DNA of 64,000 bases from Prorocentrum cordatum (GCA_963575745.1 CAUYUJ010003015.1:16001-80000); one strand, 5' to 3'; shown: positions 12,219 through 24,617, counted from the first letter of the stretch. Program-made: numbers and translations. Notes: a model not told the origin generated them from the sequence alone.

Positions 12219-12990
12219 TTGGCGGATGGAGGGCGGGTGGTTTTCAACATGTGGCTCTCGCCTTGGCGCCGCGCGCATTCGTTGAAACACAGTGCGCGAG
12301 GCGAGTTTCACAGATGGAGGGCGGGTGGTTTTCAATATGTGGCTCTCTCCTTAGCGCCGCGCGCATTCGTTAAAACACATAGCAAAAGTTTCACCGATGG
12401 AGGGCGGGTGGTTTTCAACATGTGGCTCTCGCCTCAGCGCCGCGCACATTCGCTTTAAACATGTGCAAGAGCTTCATGGATTGAGGGCGGGTCCTTTCCA
12501 AGATGTGGCTCTCGCCCTAGCGTTGCGCACACTCCGTGTTAATAAGTTGCAAGAGTTTCACGGACTCCTATGGCCAACGTATCACCAATGGCGTGTTGGA
12601 AATATTCAGGATAATGAGGGTGCAACAGTTACGTTGATTCGCGTTTTGGCACAATTTAGGATCGTCAATACGCAACAGTCAGGTTGATCCGTGGCGTTGG
12701 AGTCCCGAGAATAATGTTTTGGAATGCGTCAGGGTCTTCAAACGGTTGTCTTCCAACGCGGCAGTTCCCTCAGTGGACACGAACCCTTGTAGGGGCCTAT
12801 GAAGAGGGAGCTTGGAGGGAGGGTTTATTCCAACATCGTTGATGGCTCTTGGGTTTACCCTGGTCCTCCTCCTCCTCCTTCCTCTTCTTCTCCTCTTCCT
12901 CCTCCTCCTCCTCCTCCTCCTCCCTCCCCTCCTTCTCTTCCTCCTTCTCCTTCTCCTCCTCCTCCTCCTCCTCCTCCTCCTCCTCCCTTC
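12219..12990 (-). repeat. Compound repeat CR, copy 2 (inverted)
   Basis: On the - strand this reads GGA tract (12990-12861), core (12860-12530) and four monomers (12530-12219). The core matches copy 1 closely over about 250 bp (for example caacctgactgttgcg, cgaatcaacgtaa). Monomer starts (gatggagggcgggtgg or a close variant) are at 12225, 12313, 12396 and 12479, so the period is 83-88 bp. Confidence 0.75.
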
Positions 12991-13086
12991 CCTCTGCATA
13001 ATATGACCTGTGGGGACCTCTGGGACCTCTTCGAGGGGGGGGGGGAGTGAGAAGGAGAATGGAGTAACAAAATACCGCGTAAAAAA

Positions 13087-13239
13087 GCATGAACTTTTGG
13101 AGGTCCGCGCGCATGTCTTGGATCGTCGTTGGCCTTCCCCTGGTGGCGCCTCCGGTGCCGCCCCTGGCGCGCTCTGTGCGTTAGGGAGGGGGGTCCAGCT
13201 CAGATCCAAGAAATCCGCGCGGACCTTCAAAAGTTTATG
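13087..13239. mobile_element. MITE-like family C, copy 2
   Basis: gcatgaacttttggaggtcc pairs with ggaccttcaaaagtttatg, and the interior ggcgcctccggtgccgcccc is shared with copy 1. A short fragment (gaggtccgcgcgaatgtctt) at 601-626 is probably a third copy. Confidence 0.72.
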
Positions 13240-13263
13240 TTTTTGATTTTTTTCTGTTCCTCT

Positions 13264-13432
13264 AGAGAAGGCCTTCCCCCAAGGCGGCGGGACTTCTCAG
13301 AAGCCCTTGCGCCTCCTGATCGGTTTTCTGCGTCTGTGGGGAAGGCTCTGGAAGCTTATCAGAAGGCCCGGGGGCTCCCGAGCCCTCTGAGAAGGCCCGC
13401 CCCTTCTCACTCCCCCCCAGTCTCGCCGCCGA
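13264..13432. mobile_element. MITE-like family B, copy 2 (left end lost)
   Basis: The interior matches family B (ggcgggacttctcagaagcc; gggctcccgagccctctgag) and the right end is ...cagtctcgccgccga. The left inverted repeat is absent. Confidence 0.65.
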
Positions 13433-13539
13433 GTCGTTTGCTCGGGTCTTGATGTTTATGCTTTTGTTTGTTTTTGTTGTTTTTGCTTTGGAGTGTGTTT
13501 TGCAGCAAAGAGTTTCGTCGACTCCAAGCAGTGTGTTTC

Positions 13540-13775
13540 TAGCAGTGCATGTTGTGCAATTCATGTTGTGCAATCTAAGTTGTGCAATGCATGTTGTGCT
13601 GTAGCAGTGTTGCGACCTATGAGGTGCAATCTATGGTGTGTGCAATCTAATGTGGAGCAGTCCATGTGGTGCAATCTACGTGGTGCAATCTCTGTTCTGC
13701 AATATATGGTATCTCTCTCTCTCTCTATATATATATGCGGTGCGATCTACGCGGTGCAGTCTATGTGAAGCAATC
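13540..13775 (+). repeat. Minisatellite of about 14 bp, gtgcaatctatgtg
   Basis: Imperfect units such as tgtgcaatctaagt, gtgcaatctatggt and gtgcaatctacgtg repeat about 14 times, with a CT/TA dinucleotide tract (13711-13737). A shorter patch recurs at 14105-14185. Confidence 0.7.
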
Positions 13776-14283
13776 GGTTATTACAAACGAGTTGGCTAAT
13801 TCCATGTCGTTGCAAACATCCCACCCACCCACCCGCAACTTGATTTGCAAAACCTATGCGGTGGCGATTGCGATGAGTGCTTGGCGTTGGCTGGTGCATC
13901 TCTGCGGCCGCGCTAGCCCGCGCATGCTCGCGCGTGCAGCGGCCAGCTAGTTTGGCGAGACCGACGCGACCGCGGTGGCGCTAACCGCTGGACACTTCGC
14001 AGCGGGCAATTCATTCAGTGCGAGTCGGTGACCTTGGTGGGCGTGGTATCATGGCGACGCCGACTGCGGTAGACGCGATTACGTGAGTAGCGGGAACCTT
14101 TGTCTTGCAGTTTATGTTATGCATTCTGCGCAGTGCAATATATCTGGTTGTGCAACCCATGTGGTGCAATCTATGTTGTGAGCGATCATAGCGTGCGCCG
14201 CAGGCGCGTTTTTTTTTCTCCGTGCGAGCTACGTGATGTGGCGCACTCCATCGGCGGCGACGGCCTGCGACGAGGCGGCGACG

Positions 14284-14416
14284 ATGCGACGACGGGGCGG
14301 CGACGGCGGCCACATAGCCGCCAGACCGAAGACACGGCCCAGACGACGGGCGGTGACGAGGCGGCGACGGGGCGGCGACGGCTGCCACATAACCGCCAGC
14401 CCGAAGACACGGTCCA
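14284..14416 (+). repeat. Tandem duplication, 2 copies of about 68 bp
   Basis: Both copies contain ggggcggcgacggc.gccaca, taaccgccag.ccgaagacac and ggtccag. GC-rich; no gene. Confidence 0.7.
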
Positions 14417-14769
14417 GTTCCTTAGAACAGAAGTAAGAAGCCCTAAGTGCAAACACCGTTTGGGAAATCATAGGCGTGCGTTTCTTGATTGTAGTTTTTG
14501 TGCATCTACCTAAAGAGTGGAACCGTTTTTTGTAACCACGGCGGATCTCGTGGGCGTGGCGCAGGCGCCCCTTGTCCCGCTTGAGCGAAGTGGGGTGCTG
14601 CCCCCTTTGGGTTCTGGCGCCCAGGGACAGAGATAGAGACAGAAAGAGAGAGAGAGAGAGAGAGTGAGAGACTGTCGCGGCGGGGCTTTTCATCTCCATT
14701 CTCGGCCTCCGGAGGCCAGTGCCGAAGCTAGAGCAACGGACGGACATGGAGTCGACTGCGCTGACATTG

Positions 14770-14885
14770 GCGCGTAGGCTGTCCGCGTAAGGTCGCGCGT
14801 TAGCGTTCTCGCCTCCAATGTAGCGTGGTGTGTTAGCGTCCCGCGTAAGCCACCGCGCAAGGTCGCTATGTCATCGTGCGTGGAA
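14770..14885 (+). repeat. Dispersed repeat L, copy 1
   Basis: It shares ctgtccgcgtaaggtcgcgc-like text, gcgtaagccaccgcgcaagg and gtcgctatgtcat with 60530-60650. Confidence 0.55.
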
Positions 14886-16849
14886 CCCCTTTACTTATCG
14901 TCGCCCAACTGGGGCCGTGAGAAAACGACTCGAGTCGAGAGCCCTGGGTGTCCACGTTCAGACCCAGGCGTCGCCAAAAAACCGTGACGGCCAGTTTCTG
15001 TGTTTTTGACCCCCGGGGGCCACGGGGGCTGTCTCCTGGGACCTTCACACACGACTCAGGATGAAAACGCGGTCCTTGGGAAAAGATCGAGTTCCTTGGG
15101 CTCCCACGTCGCGAAAAGAAGCAATTGTCGTGGGAGGAGGAGTGTCACGAGGGAGTCGTGCCGTCCCAGGAGAAGGTGCCGCGGTCCGCGCCCAGACCAA
15201 GGCGTCCTGGCGTCCTGAAAGCAGCAGCGCGACCACTGGTCTTTTCAGTGTTTGGACCCGCTTCGGGCTTCCTAGCTAGGGCCAACAAGAAGCGACCCAC
15301 GTGGTACAACATCTGCGCGACGCCTTTCAGATTCAGGCGTCGCAGACAAATTGGGACTTGTTGTTGCTGCTGTTGTTGTTGCTGATGATGCTGTTTTTGT
15401 TGGTGCTGCTGCTGCTGTTGAACTCTCTCTTCTGAAAAATAAGTATTGTTGATCCCCCCCGCCTGGTGCACATGGTATCTTTTCAATTGAAGTGCCCTTC
15501 CCGGGGCTCGCACCCGGTTTTTTCCAGGGTAAAGTCTTGAGTGGCAAACTACGCCCTTGGCCCCCAAGTTACAACAACAACGGCTCCCGCCTGAGACTTC
15601 GTCACACTTTATCGAAGCATTGCGCTCTCGCGCAGGACTTGCTCACAGCGTGTACAGGAATCGTGCTCTCGCGTAGGACTTCCTCGCAATTTATTCAGAC
15701 GCCGCGCCCTCGACACTCAGGAATCACGCTCTCGCTTTGGATGTCCTCGTGATTTATTTTGGAATCGCGCTATCGCTCGAGACTTCCGCGCGATTCATGC
15801 AGGACGCACGCTTCAGTAACCCGCCTGCTCGACCTGGCCGCCTGGGCCCGCCTTCCCGACCCGCCCGTTAGGGTGTACCCGCCCGATCTGCCCGTCTGGT
15901 TCTGCCTCGTGTTTTCTGCTCCGAGCCCCCCTTCTGCTAATTTCTCTCGTGCTCCATCCTCCTCCCTCCCCGTTGTCCTTTCCTTCCGTCCGTCCACTCT
16001 TCTCCTGTGTAAAGCGGCTGCGCTAAATGCTCATGGCAGGTAAGAGCGAAATACCCCCACGGGTGTACGATCGAAGACGACCAGGGCGGGCATCGAGGGT
16101 TCGGGATAGACGTGTTGAACGGCCCGCGAGCACGTAAGAACGAGCAGTCTTAAAATGATTGTTGTTGTTGTTGCTCCCCTCCAGTAACCATTCCATTTTT
16201 CAATTCGAGTGCTTCTCCCTGGGCTCGCACCTTATTTTTTTACAAGGGAAGGTGAGGGGTCACCAAACTGGGTTGTTGGGCCCCAACAGCGGCTCCCGCC
16301 TGACACTACATCACAACTTATGCCCAAATGGCGCTCCCTCGCGCGGGACTTGCTCACAACGTTTGCAGAAATCGCGCTTTCGCATGGGATTTCCTCGCAA
16401 TTTATTCAGACGCCGCGCCCTCGACACTCAGGAGTCACGCTCTCGCTCTGGATTTCGATTTATTTTGGAAGCGCGCTATCGCTCGAGACTTCCGCGCGAT
16501 TCATGCAGGACGCACGCTTCAGCAACCCGCCTGCTCGACCTGGCCGCCTGGGCCCGCCTTCCCGACCCGCCCGTTAGGGTGTACCCGCCCGATCTGCCCG
16601 TCTGGTTCTGCCTCGTGTTTTCTGCTCATAACCCCCATCCTGCTATTGTCCCTCGTGCTCCATCCTTCTCCCTCCCCGTTGTCCCTTCCTTCCATCCGTG
16701 CTCTCTTCCCCTGCCTCAGGGGCTGAACGGAATACCCGTTGCAGTTAAGAAAGATATATACCCCCAAGGGGGTCCGACTGCAGACGAAGAGGGCGGGTAT
16801 CGAGTGTTTGGGATCTACGTGTTGAATGGCCAGCGAGCAGTCTTAAACT

Positions 16850-16878
16850 GATTGTTGGTGTTGTTGTTGTTGTTGTGG

Positions 16879-16916
<38 letters not shown>

Positions 16917-16920
16917 GATG
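16850..16920 (+). repeat. TTG microsatellite
   Basis: (TTG)n at the end of the second 15-19 kb repeat copy. Confidence 0.9.
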
Positions 16921-17616
16921 TTGAGCTCTCAATTCTGAAGAATAAGTATTGCTAATCTTCCTTCACCCGTGCATACGGTTTTTTATCAATCAAAGTGTGC
17001 ACCCTGTTTTTCGTCAGTGAAAGTTTTGATGCTCAAACTGCGCCCCTGGTCCCCGGGTTACAACAACAACGGCTCCCGCCTGAGACTTCTTCACAATTTA
17101 GCCAGGACCCCCGCTCCCGCCTGAGACGTCCTCGCATTTTATTCAGGAATCGCGCTGTCGCTTGGGACCTCCTTACAATTTACCCAGGAATCGCTATCCC
17201 GGCGCTCTGGAGTCGCGCTCTCGCTGGAGAGTTGCTTGCAATTTACTGAAGAATAGCGCCCTTGCGTTGGAGTTTCTTGCAATTTGCTCAAGCGCCGCGC
17301 TCCCGACACCCAGGCACCCAAGAGTCGCGCCCGCTGTGGCCCCATGTGCATGCCCTTCGTGGCCCCGCTGTCGCCGTTTGTTGCCCCCTCAGTGTCCTAC
17401 GTGGCCCAGTTGCTACCCTCAGTGGCCCCATCGTTGCCTCCTGTGGCCCCGCATTATCTGCCCTTCGTGGCCCCAGCTCGTTCGCGCTCATCGTGGCCCC
17501 ATACGCATTCCCTTCGTGTCCCCGCTGTCGCCCTTCGTGGCCTACTTCGTGTTCTTCGTGCCACGAAGGCCACGACGTTCGTGGCCCTGCTGTCGTTCTC
17601 TATCGCTCTCGCTTTC

Positions 17617-17632
17617 GCTCGTCGTCGCCGTC

Positions 17633-17709
<77 letters not shown>

Positions 17710-17710
17710 G
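17617..17710 (+). repeat. GTC microsatellite
   Basis: (GTC)n inside the third repeat copy. Confidence 0.9.
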
Positions 17711-17955
17711 GTCGGTCTCCTGTCCGTCCCTCTTGGGGTCGGGTCGACGGTCCGCGGCCACCCCGCCGATCAGCGCTGCCGCTGGCCAGGCCGACGGTCC
17801 GCGGCCGCCCCGCCGCTTGCCGGGGCCCGGCCTGCAGGGAAGAAAGGTATTTTCCCCAAGAGGGGTTCGATCGAAGACGAAGTGGGCGGGTATCGAGGGT
17901 TTGGGAAATACGCGTTATTGGACACTGGAGCAGATAAGGGCGAACAGTCTTAACA

Positions 17956-17986
17956 TGATTGTTGTTGCTGTTGCTGTTGCTGTTGC

Positions 17987-18037
<51 letters not shown>

Positions 18038-18078
18038 CGTCGTCGTCGTCGTTGTTGTTGTTGTTGTTGTTGTTGTTG
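17956..18078 (+). repeat. TTG microsatellite with GTC patch
   Basis: ttgttgctg then (TTG)n, with (GTC)5 at 18036-18050. Confidence 0.9.
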
Positions 18079-18807
18079 TTGAGTTCTCATTCCTAGATAT
18101 TGCTTATTGTTGATCCCCCCCTCCGGGGCACACGGTGTTTTTCAATGGAAGTGCCGATCCCGGGGCTCGTGCCTTGTTTTTTTCGTATCACGGGAGCCTC
18201 GGGTTTCAGAATTGGGTTGTTGGCCCCAGGTTTACAACAACAACTGCCCTCGCCTTGATACCGCCTCACAACTTATTCCCAAATTTTGCTCTCTCGTGGG
18301 AGTTCCTCACAATGTATGCAGGAAGCGCGCTCTCGCGTGGGACTTCCTCGCAATTTGATTCAGACGCCGCGCCCTCGACACTTAGGAATCACGCTCTCGC
18401 TTGGGATTTTGATTTATTTTGGACTCGCGCTGTCGCTCGAGACTTCCGCGCTATTCGTGCAGGACTCACGCTTCAGCAACCCGCCTGCTTGACCTGGCCG
18501 CCTGGGCCCGCCTTCCCGACCCGCCCGTTAGGGTGTACCCGCCCGATCTGCCCGTCTGGTTCTGCCTCGTGTTTTCAGCTCCTAGCGCTACTCTCTCTCG
18601 TGCTCCATCCTTCTCCCTCCCCGTTGTCCCTTCCTTCCATCCGTGCTCTCTTCATCTGCCTCAGGGGCTGCACGAAATACACGTTGCAGGTAAGAAAGGT
18701 TCATACCCCCAAGGGGATGCGATCGAAGACGAAGAGGGCGGATATCGAGTGTTTGGGATCTACGTGCTAAACGGCACGTAACTAGATATGAACGAACATT
18801 ATTATCA

Positions 18808-18973
18808 TGCTTGTTGGTATTGTTGCTGCTGCTGCGGTTGTTTCTGCTGCTGTTGTTGTTGCTGTTGCTGTTGCTGTTGTTGTTGTTGTTGCTGCTGCTG
18901 CTGTTGTGTTTGTTGTTGTTGTCGTTGTTGTTGTTGTGGTGGTGGTGGTGGTGGTTGTTGTTGCTGCTGCTGC

Positions 18974-19033
<60 letters not shown>

Positions 19034-19077
19034 GGTTGTTGTTGTTGGTTCTTGTTGTGGTTGTTGTTGCTGCTGTT
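18808..19077 (+). repeat. TTG/CTG/TGG microsatellite
   Basis: 270 bp of ttgttgctg with a tggtggtgg patch near 18945. It is the end of the fourth repeat copy. Confidence 0.9.
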
Positions 19078-19430
19078 TTTTTGTGTGTGGTTATTGCTTT
19101 TTCATGATTTTATGTTTTCAGCCTCTGGAGGCCGTTTCCCAGCCCCCGGACGGTCAAAGAACGACGCAGCACGAAACGCTGGTCCCCGCGAAGAGGTCCA
19201 CATCCCTGGGGCACAACGCCGCGAAGAGCTGCGCCGTCGGAGAAGGAGGTGCGTTTTCAAGAGAAAGGGGCGTCCGAGGCCCAGGCTATTCCCAGGCCTT
19301 CGCCTGGATGGACTCTCGGGGGCCAGGCTGGCCTTCGGAGTAGCCGTGTGGGGCTTGCCGCCGGCGCTCCATTGTGGGTGCCCCCGGTCGGTCAGCATCG
19401 TCCAACTGACCCCCATCAACACTGGTCCCT

Positions 19431-19510
19431 CTCCTCCCTCTCCTCCTCTTCCTCCTCCTCCTCTCTCCTCTTCCTCCTCCTCCTCCTCCTCCTCCTTCTC
19501 CTCCTCCTCT
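19431..19510 (+). repeat. CCT microsatellite
   Basis: cctcctcctctctcctcttc with CCT runs. Confidence 0.85.
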
Positions 19511-20012
19511 CCCATGGTATCTCAGCCCGTCAGCCCAGCCCCCCCAGGTGGTGGCAGGTCCCGCGCGTATCTGCCCCGATGCGCCCGTTTTGAAGCTCAA
19601 CATGTGCCGTGTTCAAAGCGTCCGTGCAAAGACGCTGTGTGTGAGCTGGGCACGTTGGTGTACCTTTTCCTGCACATCATCTTCGGCACCGCCTGATCCC
19701 AGGGCTTCGCCCTCTCCCGGCCGCGTGAGGCCCCGCCTTCTTCCGCCATTGCGTCCCGCTTAGCTTTCAGCGGAAGAGGTTCGCTCTCGCCCCGCAGATC
19801 AAAAAGTTAGCTGGGCACGCGCTGGCCCACGTGCTTGCGAACGTATCGCGCCAGACCTACGTGCTCGGTCTGCGTGTTGAGCTCCGTGTCGGCACGCCAC
19901 GGGCTGCGTGTTGCGTATCGGGGCAGGCTGTGGTCAGCATCGTGCAACCGAGCCCCATTCCCACTTGGGCCATGGCATCTCAGCCCCGTCAGCCCCACCC
20001 CCCACGTGTCGC

Positions 20013-20209
20013 AGGCCTAGAGGTTGACACCAACACCAATTTCGGCGGTGTGCCTCCACCGAGGGAAGAGATCCCGATCTCGGTGATGGTGGTAATATTC
20101 TGGCTTCCGAGGTGGCCAACGTATTTCCACCAACACCGAAATCTAGGATGGTCTTCCCCCTGTGGAGGCAACCCCCTGTGTTGGTGTTGGTGCCCATTTC
20201 CAGGCCTCC
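20013..20209. mobile_element. MITE-like family E, copy 2
   Basis: It starts aggcctagaggttgacacca and ends gcccatttccaggcctcc, with the same hairpin architecture and length as the copy at 7269. Both copies are in the same orientation. Confidence 0.8.
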
Positions 20210-20261
20210 AAATGTGGGGGTCGGTCCCGCGAGCCCCCAGGGGAACATCGCACATCCCTAC

Positions 20262-20335
20262 CTAGGGGAGGTAAGTCGGCCAGTGGGTCTGATGTCATGA
20301 CAGTAGGGATGGGGATTGGTTCAACGCCACCCAGT
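20262..20335. mobile_element. MITE-like family D, partial copy
   Basis: The text aagtcggccagtggg followed by gggatggggattggttcaac matches the right half of the copy at 3494-3679. It sits about 50 bp downstream of a family E element. Confidence 0.5.
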
Positions 20336-21173
20336 CGGGGACTTCGCACAGCCGGCCGTTGGAGGCTGCGCTGGGCTGCTCGTGAGAGACTGGGGGGGGG
20401 ATCCACGCGCCTGCCGAGCAGTTTCCTCGGCCCCGCCGACCTCTACATCACCCGAGTGGTCTGCCGCAAAGGGCCTGGCACGTCTCCCTGGAGAGACGTG
20501 CGCTCCTCCTCCTCCTCCTCCTGCTTCGTCCTCTCCTCCACCGTCCTCCCCCCTCCTCTCTCCTGGTGCCTCTTCGGCGTTCTGCGGGTGCCAGGCGAGT
20601 GGCCACCCCAGGGACGAGCAGCTGTTCGGGGGCAACTTCTCGACGCAGCAGACCCGGCTCGAGTTCACCTCGCAGGTGCGCGCTGGTGGCAGTGGTAGCG
20701 AATAGGAGGAGGAGGAGGAGGAGGAGGAGGAGGAGGAGGAGGAGGAGGAGGAGGAGGAGGAGGAGGAGGAGGAGGAGGAGGAATAGCGCAGGAGGGCCAG
20801 AGTGAATCCAAGATGCGCCAAGGATGCTACAACGCACGCTCCCGCCTCCAGCCCCCTCCAAGTCTTCCCATTCAGAGTGAAGGGGCCGAGCCGGCCTTGG
20901 ACTGTCCCTGGGTGCTTGGCAGAAGTGGGGCTCCGCGGTGCGGATTCTCGCTCTCTTCTTCTTCTTCTTCTTCTTGCTGCAGGCCCCTCCCCGCGACCCA
21001 CCCGCGCCCTGCCCCGCAAGCCAGCCGCGAACCACCCGTGACCTGCGGCGCGACCCACCCGTGACCTATCCGGGGCCCGCCCCTTGACCCACCAGCGTTC
21101 CACACGCGGCCTGCCGCGCGCCCCGCCTCGCCGTCCGTCGACGACCCGTCTGCTAGCCACGCACATCCCTGCA
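20336..21173. other. No gene seen
   Basis: A 345-codon - strand frame (21358-20321) crosses the GGA tract and looks Arg/Ser-rich without any motif. Non-coding in my view. Confidence 0.4.
20705..20784 (+). repeat. GGA microsatellite
   Basis: 80 bp of pure GGA. Confidence 0.93.
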
Positions 21174-21322
21174 GCGGCCTCGTTGTGTAGTGAAGGTCGG
21201 TGCCTGCGGTCGGTCTCGTTGTGCAATGAAGATCGGTGCCTGCGGTCGGTGCCTGCGGCGGTCTCGTTGAGATGAGTCGGTGCCTGCGGCGGTCTCGTTG
21301 TGTCATGAAGATCGGCGCCGGC
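21174..21322 (+). repeat. Minisatellite of about 35 bp
   Basis: Units of ggtctcgttgtgcaatgaag then atcggtgcctgcggtc repeat about four times with deletions. Confidence 0.65.
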
Positions 21323-21714
21323 GGCGGGCCTGTTCACATGTGCTTCCGAGCCTCGCAAATTCGCCGCCGACCTTCACCCCCTGCGCTCTTATCCGCACTT
21401 GTTGGGGCTCTGGTCTTGTACTATGGCCGTGCTCGCCTGCACCTCGCAGTTTCTATATGTCTCTCTATCTTCGCTCTCTCTCTCTTTCCTTTTCTTTGTC
21501 TCCTATCTCCACTGCTAGTTGCTGCGTAGCTCTGTACGGTACCACTGACCGTGGCCTCAGCCGGGGTACATGCACACTGTGCGTCTGCAACGCAGCTTTT
21601 TCCTTCTGGTGGCGCCGGCATTTCCTCCAGATTCTCCTCCTCCTCCTCCTCCTTCCGCTCCACCAGGAGGAGGAGAAGGAGGAGGATGAGGCGGAGGAAG
21701 AAGAAAAAGGATGA

Positions 21715-22672
21715 AACTAATGTTAGTAATACTAATTCTAATGACATGAATGAGCAAAATAATACGAACAGTACGAGTAATACAAATGATACTCATAATC
21801 ATACTAATATTATTATTAGTAGTAATACTACTACTACTACTAACAATAATAATACTGACAATAATAATACTACTAACAAACATACATAATAATAACATTA
21901 ACAATAACAGTACTACTACTACTACTAATAAAAATAATGGTAATACTATTATTAATAATAATTTTATTTAATACTAATAGTATTAATAATACTAATACTA
22001 CTAATAATAACACTAATATTAATAATAACAAGACTACTACTACTACTACTACTAATAATAACAATAATAAAACTCAAACTCATATTCATAATAATAACAC
22101 TACTACTACAACTACTACTACTACTAATACTTATACTATAATAATGATGAAGATGATACAAATACTAATGACAATATTACTAATCATTATAACAGCAATA
22201 ATAATAATATTAATAATACTACTAATACTAATCATAATAATATCAATAATAATAATTATATTATTATTATAATTAATAATAATAATATTTATATTAATAA
22301 AATACTAATCGTATTAATAATAATAATATCAATAATACGATTAATATCAATAATAATAGCATTAATATTAATATTATTATTTACACAAATAATAAAGATG
22401 CTACTAGTAATAGTATCACTAATAACAATAATAATACTAATACTATCAATAATACTTATACTAATAGTAGTAACAACAATAACAATCATAATGCTAATAA
22501 TAATAATAGTAATAATGATAATGATAATAATAATATCAATAATAATACTAATAATAATAATCGTAATAATAACACTATTATCAATAATAATAATACTAAT
22601 AATAATAATAAGAATCATCGTATGAACATAAGAATTTTGAATAATGATATCAATAATAATAATAACAACCCT
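21715..22672 (+). repeat. AAT/ACT-type array, about 950 bp
   Basis: An imperfect run of aataataata mixed with actact, almost free of G and C, in a GC-rich neighbourhood. A GGA tract (21655-21715) precedes it. Confidence 0.92.
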
Positions 22673-23003
22673 GCGACGTACCCAACCCACGTGCATCAAA
22701 TGGCAAGAGGAGTATGCCAACAGTAGCAGGAACAACGACAGTGTAGACGCGGCGATTTGCTGTGCAAACTACATGGGATGCGCATGCGTTGCACGATTCA
22801 CAGGACGACGATCGAAAGAACGAGGCTTGAGGCCCCAGGATCGAAGAAAAACGGGCACGGGAACGAGGGGTAGGAGAGGGATGGAATGGAGGGCGGGGGG
22901 GGCGAAAGGCCATCGCGGAAGCAGCAGCATGCATGGAGAAGGTGAGGCGGGGAATAGGACGACGATGAAAATGGCGGGAGGAGACAGAAGACTGCCGCGT
23001 TTT

Positions 23004-23600
23004 TCAAGCGCGAGCTAAACCCGCAGCGCTGCCTGCGCCATGTCGTCGCAGAGTTCCACATGATAAAACTTGTTTAGAGTGCAAAGAACGAGCGAGGCGT
23101 AGCTCGCCCGCTAGCTTCTCCGCCTCCTTCCCGCACATTTCAGCGCGGGAGCTGAACGCTCGCAGGCGCGCCGCCAGGTCTGCGGGCGGCCCGCGGGAAA
23201 GAAACTCAAGGCCGGGGTCGCGTATCATCAATCGGTTGTCCATCGTCCAAAGTTGCACTGGCGACGTACTGGTTGAACGCGGAGCGAGCAGCATCACGCG
23301 CGTGCCTGAACGCCACGCAGGTACAGTGCACGCGCGATTGGGACTTCAGGTCGATCACGCGCGTCTCCACCAGGCTTGGCAACACCACGCGACTGAGGAT
23401 CTCACTGCGGTCTGCCATGCTGCTGTCCGCGAATGCAATGCGCTGCCTGCAAGTAAGGCGGCGGCGTCCACTTGTCTCAGAAGATGTTCCCGCGGGCCCG
23501 AAGGGCGACCGCCAGCTCGAGCCGCGGCGCCGGCAGGCCAGATAAGGATCATGCAACAGCAAAGACGATGACAGAGCAACGAGGTATCGGCGAGTGCATG
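23004..23600 (-). other. Possible coding segment, unrecognised, two frames
   Basis: The - strand gives SSMADRSEILSRVVLPSLVE and CVAFRHARDAARSAFNQYVA in one frame (to about 23206). A second frame (to about 23040) gives EFLSRGPPADLAARLRAFSS and AEMCGKEAEKLAGELRLARS. Both have helix-like heptad patterns and are not repeat translations. A splice (a CCCGCAG|A acceptor near 23186) or a frameshift would be needed to join them. No family is recognised. Confidence 0.2.
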
Positions 23601-23760
23601 ACCGGCCTCCGTTTCCTGCACTTCTTTCCTGTAGTTCCCCTAGCTCATCGAGCTCAGCAGATGTTTCTGCGGGTCCGAAGGACGACCGCCAGCTCGAGTC
23701 GCAGCGCCACGTGGCACGAACCGCAGAGCAAGGGCGCGCGAGCATTGCTCGTGGTCAGAA

Positions 23761-24461
23761 TCTGAGTCCCCGCGGTGCCTCACTCCGCTGGCCACCCACC
23801 AGCAGCCCTCGAAAGTGGCGACAGTTTCACAGATCGCAGCCGCCCAGGGGTGGCGAGGTCTAATCTGAGTCCCCGTGGTGCCTCACTCCGCTGGACCCAC
23901 CAGCAGCCTCGAAAGTGGCGACAGTTTCGCACAGGGATGGCGAGGTCTAATCTGAGTCCCCGTGGTGCCTCACTCCGCTGGACCCACCAGCAACCCTCGA
24001 AAGTGGCGACAGTTTCACAGATCGCAGCCCCCCAGAGATGGCGAGGTCTAATCTGAGTCCCCGTGGTGCCTTGCCTCACTCCGCTGGACCCACCAGCAGC
24101 CCTCGAAAGTGGCGCCAGTTTCACAGATCGCAGCCCCCCAGAGATGGCGAGGACTAATCTGAGTCCCCGTGGTGCCTCACTCCGCCGGACCCACCAGCAG
24201 CCCTCGAAAGTGGTGACAGTTTCACAGATCGCAGCCCCCCCCCAGAGATGGCGAGGTCCAACATGAGTCCCCGTGGTGCCTCACTCCGTTGGACCCACCA
24301 GCAGCCCTCGAAAGTGGCGACAGTTTCACAGATCGCAGCCCCCCCCCCCCCAGGGATGGCGAGGTCTAATCTGAGTCCCCGTGGTGCCTCACTCCGCTGG
24401 ACCCACCAGCAATCCTCGAAAGTGGCGACAGTTTCACAGATCGCAGCCCGCCAGGGATGAC
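23761..24461 (+). repeat. Tandem array, 7 units of 87-108 bp
   Basis: Units start tgagtccccgtggtgcctca at 23761, 23866, 23953, 24054, 24160, 24264 and 24372. They also share ctcgaaagtggcgacagttt and cagatcgcagcc. Length variation is mainly in a C-run and in one unit that lacks the cagatcgcag part. The array lies between two AAT-type arrays. Confidence 0.85.
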
Positions 24462-24617
24462 GTGAAAGGCAAGAGAAGAGAAGAGGAGGAGCGAAGAGAG
24501 GCGGAGAAGGGAAGCAAGAGAGGGGATGAAGAGGGAAGAGAGGAGGAGGAGGCGGGAAGGAAGGAAGGTGGAGACCGCAGTGCTCTATTCAAAACGAGTA
24601 CCCAACGCAGGAGGGTT

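Larger units (their letters stand above)
13776..15440. other. Mixed unique sequence, no gene seen
   Basis: Holds the 68 bp duplication, repeat L, a GA tract and a K-type core (near 15000). The (CTG/TTG) patch at 15355-15420 begins the 15-19 kb repeat block. Confidence 0.45.
15446..18790 (+). repeat. Four tandem copies of a 0.7-1.0 kb unit, each ending in TTG repeats
   Basis: Approximate copies are 15446-16150, 16172-16850, 16946-17955 and 18109-18790. Shared landmarks are ggctcgcacc, acaacaacaacggctcccgc, gcaatttattcagacgccgc, gaccctcgacactcaggaatcacg-like text, gttagggtgtacccgcccga and tcgaagacgaagagggcggg. Copies 2-4 are separated by (TTG)n. Copy 3 differs in the middle, where a stretch rich in gtggcccc and a (GTC)n tract replaces the shared text. 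No coding function was seen. Confidence 0.8.
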
